From Gnetum montanum (Eukaryota > Streptophyta > Gnetopsida > Gnetales > Gnetaceae), in NCBI GenBank assembly GCA_015680685.1, contig MNCI01017913.1:1116352-1180351 (forward strand): a stretch of DNA of 64,000 nt, read 5' to 3'. The notes under the pieces are model-generated. The model worked only from the letters and a program-made list of their open reading frames with translations, was not told where the DNA came from and did no database searches. Positions 58,311-64,000 of this stretch are shown one piece after another (the first letter of the stretch is position 1; the number at the start of each line of letters is the position of its first letter). Made by a program: the position numbers and the translations under genes.

Positions 58311-61300
58311 ATGGCACGAAAAATCAAAAGGAAGAATGCAAAATTGGCCAAAATCGATGAGGTGCAAGAAAATATGGAGCGCGTTTTGTAGGCAGTGGTC
58401 GATGTCCGTGACCCTATGCCTTTGAACCGATAGGTCATTCCTTACATGCTTATGTCTATTTTTTGTAGTATCTTTTGCGTGAATGTGGATTGCAAATTAT
58501 GGACCTCGGATTAATATGAGGGTTTGATGGGGTTACGTCTACCGCCGTTGTCAGGGAACCTTGCATTGTTGGAAGGGTTTGTGCAATTTCGGCCTAGATA
58601 ATTAGGCATAGTTTGTAGGTTTCCTGTATTAATGATATAAATGTAAATCTAGACGTTAATTTATGTTTCGGCTTTTCTGTACAGCATTACGCTAAAGCCT
58701 GTTCTGATTGTCTTGGATATTGTCGGGGTTTTGTGTTGTATAAACCCTATCGTTCCTAATGTCCCTCCCCCACAAACGCGGTTGTAAGGGAAGGCCATAT
58801 GGTTTCGACGGGGTGCGCTGGAGTTTCTGCAGTTCTTACTGTGCAACTACAGCATCATTGTGTGGTCTAATTTGTCCGGCGATATCGTCGGTGCCATCTT
58901 AGAGCGCCTGCTGGCGGGTTCTGCACAAGGGATTCTGGCCTTCTTGACAGATGGGGCCATCGATACGGGTCGTCTCGAGGATCGAGAACTTAGCGCCCGA
59001 GGCTTGAGGTGCTTAAACTGGATCTGGGAAATGGCCCAGTTTAGTTGTTATCATGCATATAACACGCTGTTCGTGGCTCGCCATGCTTTGACCTATTTCC
59101 AGAACCCATAACGCAGAGTGTACTACGCAGGCGGGTAAGCAAATTTTGTTAACTGTATTTTTTTGTTATATGTCTGTCATCGATGTGAAGTATAAGATAA
59201 GCCTATGTGGTATGGTACAGGTTTTTTATTCATGACAACAGGTTAGTTGGAAATGGAGATGCGTTATCATGGGCTGAAACGACAATAATGGCATTTACTT
59301 CAACTAGCAACGTGCGCACTGGTGTTATAGGGCAGATTGGCTTTGACATGCGTGAGTACCCCACCCGCTATGCTAAGGCATTTGAGAATTGCCAGACACT
59401 TAGGTGGTTGCACGATGACTGGACCTTAGATCCGCCCCTTACCGTTGAGGACGTGCAGAGGAACCTTCCGCCATTTCCCTTGCCATTTGGACCTGGTAAG
59501 GCTGTTGTATGGTCGATTATTGCGTAGTATAGTTGTAAATTGTGAGCGTTGCGTAATAATGTTTTAGTTTGACTTGTGTTTTACGCTGTTCAGTCAGGGA
59601 ATCCCGGGAGATTACCCTTACAATTTTCGGCCGCGAGGTGAGCACCGTCCTCTTCCGCTACGGGGACATCAAGGATGCACAGCGCTGGCTCGGCCACTCG
59701 GTGGCCCCAGTTGCGGTGACCACCAAGATCCGAGCAGCAGGGCTAATGCATCTATTTTTAGCTGCAACTCCTGATGTCCCTGCTAGTGAAATGTTGACCC
59801 TGGTCAACTCCTTCAACGAAAAGGTAGAGCGTTTTTGCACGCGCATACATCAGGTATGTGTAAGCTTTAACATTGACACTCAGCTCTTCGCAAACCTATT
59901 TGGCATCCCCTCGGACGACCTTCCCGTAAGTGAGAAGGTGAAGAGGATCCTCGACTTCCAATAGTGGCTGGAGGAGTGGGTAAGGGTCTCAAAGGAGCCT
60001 AAAGGGTTTCCTTTCGAAAGATTCCAGATGGGCGTTGCCAAGACAATTTATCCCCTTTTTCGGGCCTGGACCTTCCCCAAAACTCTCTATAGAATAGACC
60101 CATATTATGCGAGAGGTTTTGGAAGAGGGGACCCAGTTCAATTGGGCAAGCTATTTTGCTAAGGGGCTACGCAACGAGATGATCAAGCTTCGCAAGAAGC
60201 TTGAGTCTCGTTTTAATGTGCATTACGCCTTCTTCATAGCTTGCCTTCGGTGGTTTGCTGAGTTTCTGGTTGTCCAAAGGAATGGGGTTTGGGTGCAGCA
60301 AGACCGAGATTAGCTGTTCAAACCCTGGATTACCCATATCCTCAGCACTACCCGTGGGCAGGATCCGCCGGAAGGGATTGGGGAGTCACTGTCTATAACG
60401 ACCAAGGGGTTGGCGATGTCTTGGCTGCGAGGCCCCGATAGTGTAGGCGGGATAATGCCTACTTACACTGGCGATGCCTCACGGGGGAAACATCTGGCGG
60501 AGCAAATCGTGGAACCTGCAGCTCGGAGTAAGAGGCTTCGTATAACCGAGGCTTCTGCTAAACCTGGGAGTGGTGCAGGCCGAACTATGGCAATCGAAGT
60601 TCAGCGGAGTAAGCCCCCACCTGGTAAGCATGAAGGAACTGTATTACGCAATGTTCATTTAGATGGTTTGGAATGATATACTAAGGTATTGTGATATGAC
60701 TAGTGAAAATTGCAGAGGAGCTGACCCCTGAGACAGGGGCAGTAGTACTAAGTCATGGGGTAGGGACCTCAGTTTTGGAGGAAGAGGCCCCAGCTATTAG
60801 CGGAAGTCGTGCACAGAACCTGGTGCATGAGGAGGCCTCAGCCACTAGAACCAGCGACGCACAGACTCAAGTGCGTGAAGAGGAAAAGGAGGCAGAAAAT
60901 GTTGGTGAAGTCACCACTATCACCGGTAGAGGTAATGAGTGTGTTGGCAAGTTTGGAGGATTCTGTTAATAGATGAAGTTTCTAACTAGATTACGCTACA
61001 GGAGAAGACGATGTATCCATGTCTGTCGCTATGAGCAGCATGTGGAAAGACTTCCCTGACAAATTTGCCTTCATGGAAGGCGTTGTCAATGACATGATCG
61101 AGCGCCTAGAGCACGTCAAACTTGGAGCTGGTACGTTATGGTTGGTGTAAGGTTGTGATATTACATAGTGGTAATGTGTCACCAATATTGATGATTGTTT
61201 CTGTTAGGAGCTCACCTCTGATGGGATCCCACGGAGCCCATTGATTTGGACATAGTGGAGCCTCCATCTAATGGGGCAGCCGTGCCATGCCACATTTATG

Positions 61301-62384
61301 AGGAAATACGTAAATGTAAGTTACGCTCGACACGCTCCTTATGGGAGAGTAAAGGCATCAATGAGAGCCTCTGGAAACGGCTGCAGAGAGCAAAATAGAG
61401 GGTTGAGTCTCTTACCAAAGAGGTCGGAGACTTAAGATCACGGTGTGACTTCCTACAGGCGTAGGCGATGGGGGATGAAGACTGGCGTACCGCTGTTGTC
61501 GACTACTCCCGTTATTGGACCGCCATCAAAAACAGCGTACAGACCAGTCGGGCGTTGTCAGAGTAGCGGATGCAGATAGAGCTCCTAGCTCAGAAAAGCT
61601 AGGATTGGAGGGACTATTGTGCAAGCGTGCAAGAGTGGGGGCAGAAGGAGAAGAACCACAAACATCTATATAAGCGAGAAAGCATCGCTTATCGGAAACT
61701 CTACCGCGATTTTGCCATCAAGGCTCGATCTCTGGAAGTTTTCGTGGATGTCATCGGAGCTTCAGAAGCCTTCAAGAAGTTTGAAGAGCAGGTGACTGTA
61801 AGTGCATCTCCAGAAAGGGAGATGACTCTCCCTGGGGACTAGAGAACAGTCCCTACATTCTTCCCTGATCCGCCTCGCTGGACTAGCGTCGAGAAACGGA
61901 AAGTGAAGGCTAGAGTTGCCTTGGGAGAGGATGTGTGACCAGATCTAATGGAGGAAGAGATTATGAAGCGCCTGTGGGCTGGCCTAGACAAGCTTCCCTT
62001 TGCTGCGGAAGCAAGGCCATTGCAAGTGAGTTTCTGCATGACTAAATCGAAATTCTTTGATTGTTTTGTCAAGGCTTGCCTTGCTAATATGTTTTCTTCT
62101 TTTGTATCTAGGTACCAAAAGAGAATAGAGAAGACGAGCCAGGTGAGGAGTCAGTAGAGGAAGCAGCAGATGCAGAGAAAGAGGAAGAAGCAGAGGAAGA
62201 GGAAGAACGCAGTGATGAAGAGCGTCCTCCTGTGGAGCCGGTGTCGAAACGAGGACCTCGTGAAGAGGAAATTCTTCGTGAAAGAATAATTCCCAGAAAC
62301 GACGGCCCACTGGAGGACGATCCATTAGGGCTGGATCCGGACTTAAGAGATACTGGTGACAGTGGCAGTAGAGGAAATGCATAA
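58311..62384 (+). pseudogene. Antisense multi-exon gene of the Tat family, best copy (element E)
   Basis: Plus strand, inside the protease-RT interval of E. A candidate first exon starts at ATG 58311 with a basic MARKIKRKNAKLAKI. Further exons: 58685-59134, 59221-59495, 59594-60623, 60716-60931, 61002-61130, 61208-62025, 62112-62384 (TAA). Introns of 70-98 bp between them start GT and end AG, and the frame continues in phase across all six. The protein has conserved blocks (LIVLDIVGV, FLQFLLCNYSI, GQIGFDMREY, LTLVNSFNEKVERF, FANLFGIPSD), a coiled-coil exon (61208-62025) and a Glu-rich tail. Eleven in-frame stops (7 TAG, 2 TAA, 2 TGA) fit C-to-T decay of CAG, CAA and CGA; a frameshift is near 60100. 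The donor of exon 1 is unresolved. No known domain was recognised. Confidence 0.82.
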
Positions 62385-62564
62385 TTGTGGTTTACGTATA
62401 ATCTTATTGATGTGGAGTGAAGTACTATTTTATGAATGACTGAAAAGACGCGTTATAAGACCTGGTGGATATTTTAAATTTTGTCTTTTATTGACTTTTA
62501 TGCTTTTATCTGCACAGCGTGAACGTAATTATTAAGGATTTCGCCTAAGCTATAATGATAGAAT

Positions 62565-62705
62565 GTAATGGCTAGTTTAAGACCATTGCGGGCGGTCATA
62601 TGATTCTGCGTAAACTAGCGACTAGTTTAAGGCCATTGCGGGCCGCGACTAGTTTAAGGCCATTGCAGGCCGGTGACTAGTTTAAGGCCATTGCAGGCCG
62701 CGGCG
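62565..62705 (+). repeat. Hairpin repeat array beside the antisense gene (E copy)
   Basis: Four units of ACTAGTTTAA-GGCC-ATTGCR-GGCC. Stems: GGCC 62631-62634 with 62641-62644; 62658-62661 with 62668-62671; 62686-62689 with 62696-62699. The first unit has GACC with GGTC across a longer loop (62581-62597). Between 62385 and 62565, and 62705-62875, nothing else is seen. Confidence 0.88.
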
Positions 62706-62875
62706 TGATATAGAAAGCGTAAATAGTATGAGTACAGTAAATCGAATAGCGTAAGAAATGACAAGCGTAAACTCTGAAGGCGAATGTAGCCTGAAAATGT
62801 ATAAAACAAAAGAAATGGCTAAGTACAAGCCGCGATAACTTGCCAAAACCTGATAACGTATGCAAAGACCATCAT

Positions 62876-63684
62876 TCAACCATTAATATGCAATTGTCTC
62901 TTAATGGCCTTTACGTTGAGCGTTGCATAAGGGCGAGGAGACTTATGGTTTGACTCCTCTATGTTGCCATCCGGAAATGGTAGGTCAGCCCAAGCTAGAC
63001 TGTCATCATTGCTGTTGGTTTGTTGAGGGATTTGGAGATGGGTCTGATCATCAGTCATTTCTATCTTCGAACCCCATTCTTCTTCAATGTTATTGAAGGT
63101 TGTGGGGGTGATTTCGTCACCGCGTATCACAACCTCCACTCCGGCATAGGACAGGTGTATCTCCTGGTGTATTGGTGACGAAATCACCCTCAGCTAGGCT
63201 AACCATGACCTCCCTAAGATTAGGTTGAACCCTGGCATCTCCTCGATGACTAAGAAAGTGGCCTTTGTTGGGAACTGATCCCCCGAAACTCAATACACAT
63301 CATCCCCTTGACTTGAACCCGTGCCCTGTTGAACGATTTTACGCAAGCCGTCGTCGTGGGAGTGATCTGGTCGACTAGATCCAAACTATCCATGATGGAA
63401 TAGGGTATGACATTGGTAGCTGCGCCATCTTCTACGTGCACTCTCTGGATCCGGTGTTGACCGACCCGGATGGTGATGAACATAGGTTCAGTTGTCACCT
63501 GACCTTTCTCCAGATCCTCTTTAATAGACTCATCATGGAAGGTCAGCAAGGTAGGCCTGAGTTGCTCAGCTTCAGAAGGAAACATGACAGCATGTATCGC
63601 TTCCTCTTCCACTGGTAAGCTGCCATCCATTGATATGGACATCAGCATGCATACCATAGCCTCACGGTGTTCCCGAGATGTCAT
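62876..63684 (-). pseudogene. Aspartic protease of element E
   Basis: Open piece 63250-63684: the pre-protease block MTSREHREAMVCML, then FITIRVGQHRIQRVHVEDGAATN. The active site reads Glu-Asp-Gly where B has Asp-Asp-Gly, so the likely catalytic Asp is Glu here. A frameshift near 63270-63290 separates this from the FNLILG-like and W-like second motif (about 63200-63240) and the tail piece 62876-63187. Upstream on the same strand, 63685-64000 is the low-complexity gag-protease spacer with a run of C (63847-63856). Confidence 0.82.
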
Positions 63685-64000
63685 AAGCAGGTCGTAAAGG
63701 CTTAGCGTTGTGTTCTTTTGCTTGAGAGCCTATTTGACTTACGTAAATGCGTCGAGGAGGTCCTTCTCTCTACTGGGTTGTTTATCCCCCTTGTCCTCTT
63801 CCATGCAGCCGAGGAGATGGATCTCCTGAGGTGGAATGGTGTCAGTGGGGGGGGGGTTGATCTTTTTCTTGCTAAGAGAAGGCAGTTGCGTTTCTACACC
63901 TTTATCCTACCTCTGAGGTACAGGCGAAGGCACAGAGGCTAGGGGCCTAGGCTTAGGGAAGCCGAGCGTAAAATGGTCTTTCATTGCGTTAACTGATGTG
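63685..64000 (-). pseudogene. Gag C-terminal spacer of element E, cut by the window end
   Basis: Minus-strand translation gives a Pro-, Lys- and Ser-rich stretch (LGFPKPRPLASVPSPVP, LSKKKINPPP) leading into LKQKNTTLSLYDLLMTS. The same last words are in A and B just before protease. Stops near 63905, 63741 and 63732. The capsid part lies outside. Confidence 0.65.

Larger units (their letters stand above)
51133..64000 (-). mobile_element. Element E: Tat-lineage retrotransposon with antisense gene, youngest copy, 5' end off window
   Basis: Minus strand. From high to low coordinates: gag C-terminus and protease (64000-62876), hairpin array, antisense gene on the opposite strand (62384-58311), RT, RNase H, archaeal-type RNase H, integrase (57897-54430), hairpin array (54420-53880), non-coding 3' part, polypurine tract (52757-52744) and 3' LTR (52743-51133). 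Base composition is clearly less AT-rich than in its neighbours, with many CpG left, as expected for a recent insertion. The flank at 51128-51132 is GTTAG. The 5' LTR and most of gag lie beyond 64000. Confidence 0.9.

Noticed and set aside
58311-62384. Identity as a plant mobile domain (MAIL1-like) or putative plant transposon protein
   Set aside because: Such proteins occur in Tat elements, but I could not match their characteristic motifs to the visible blocks, so no family name is given.
58311-62384. An ordinary host gene flanked by retrotransposons
   Set aside because: Three copies sit at the same internal place of three related elements, with the same hairpin array beside them.

Overview
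The window is plant nuclear DNA made almost entirely of nested, decayed LTR retrotransposons. Introns of plant size, Tat- and Athila-type Ty3/Gypsy proteins, and interrupting stop codons that mostly fit C-to-T decay all point to a seed plant with a large, heavily methylated genome. I cannot name the species. No host gene, tRNA, rRNA or CRISPR array was found.

Layout. Element D (Athila-like, + strand) is the oldest layer on the left. Its 5' LTR lies left of the window, its gag-pol runs from about 23837 to 29960, and its 3' LTR is 31518-32378. Element A (Tat-like, - strand, about 1-23715) sits in the leader of D. Element B (4263-11607, + strand, a short non-autonomous relative of A) sits inside the reverse transcriptase of A, with a 5-bp target duplication. 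The stretch 32379-36471 holds two blocks of diverged tandem repeats of about 185-190 bp. Element C (36472-46304, Athila-like, + strand, both LTRs and a 5-bp duplication) follows. Next is element F (46310-51132), a fragment of the same Tat family as A. Element E (51133 to beyond 64000, - strand, the least decayed Tat copy) is inserted in F.

The striking content is in the Tat family (A, E, F). Between protease and reverse transcriptase, where Ogre-type elements are known to carry an intron, these elements hold a complete multi-exon gene on the opposite strand. Its copies are at about 12570-17372 (A), 46560-50190 (F) and 58311-62384 (E). Exon order, splice sites and reading phase agree between copies. 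In E seven short GT-AG introns can be placed or bounded, and the protein reads through five of the six internal junctions in phase. Being antisense, these introns would not be spliced from the genomic RNA, which explains why they survive retrotransposition. The predicted protein has no domain I recognise; it has a conserved N-terminal and central part, a coiled coil, and an acidic tail.

The same family carries arrays of a roughly 30-bp unit: a 4-bp stem, usually a 6-nt loop, the complementary 4 bp, then TTAAACTRGCA. The stem sequence varies between units (AGTC/GACT, TGTC/GACA, GGTC/GACC, CGTC/GACG, CATC/GATG, GGCC/GGCC) while pairing is kept. This is compensatory covariation and suggests selection for a folded RNA or single-stranded DNA. 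The arrays lie downstream of integrase and next to the antisense gene. A few copies lie inside the gag reading frame of B. Element B kept gag, protease, both hairpin arrays and the 3' splice acceptor, but lost the antisense gene and all of RT-RNaseH-integrase.
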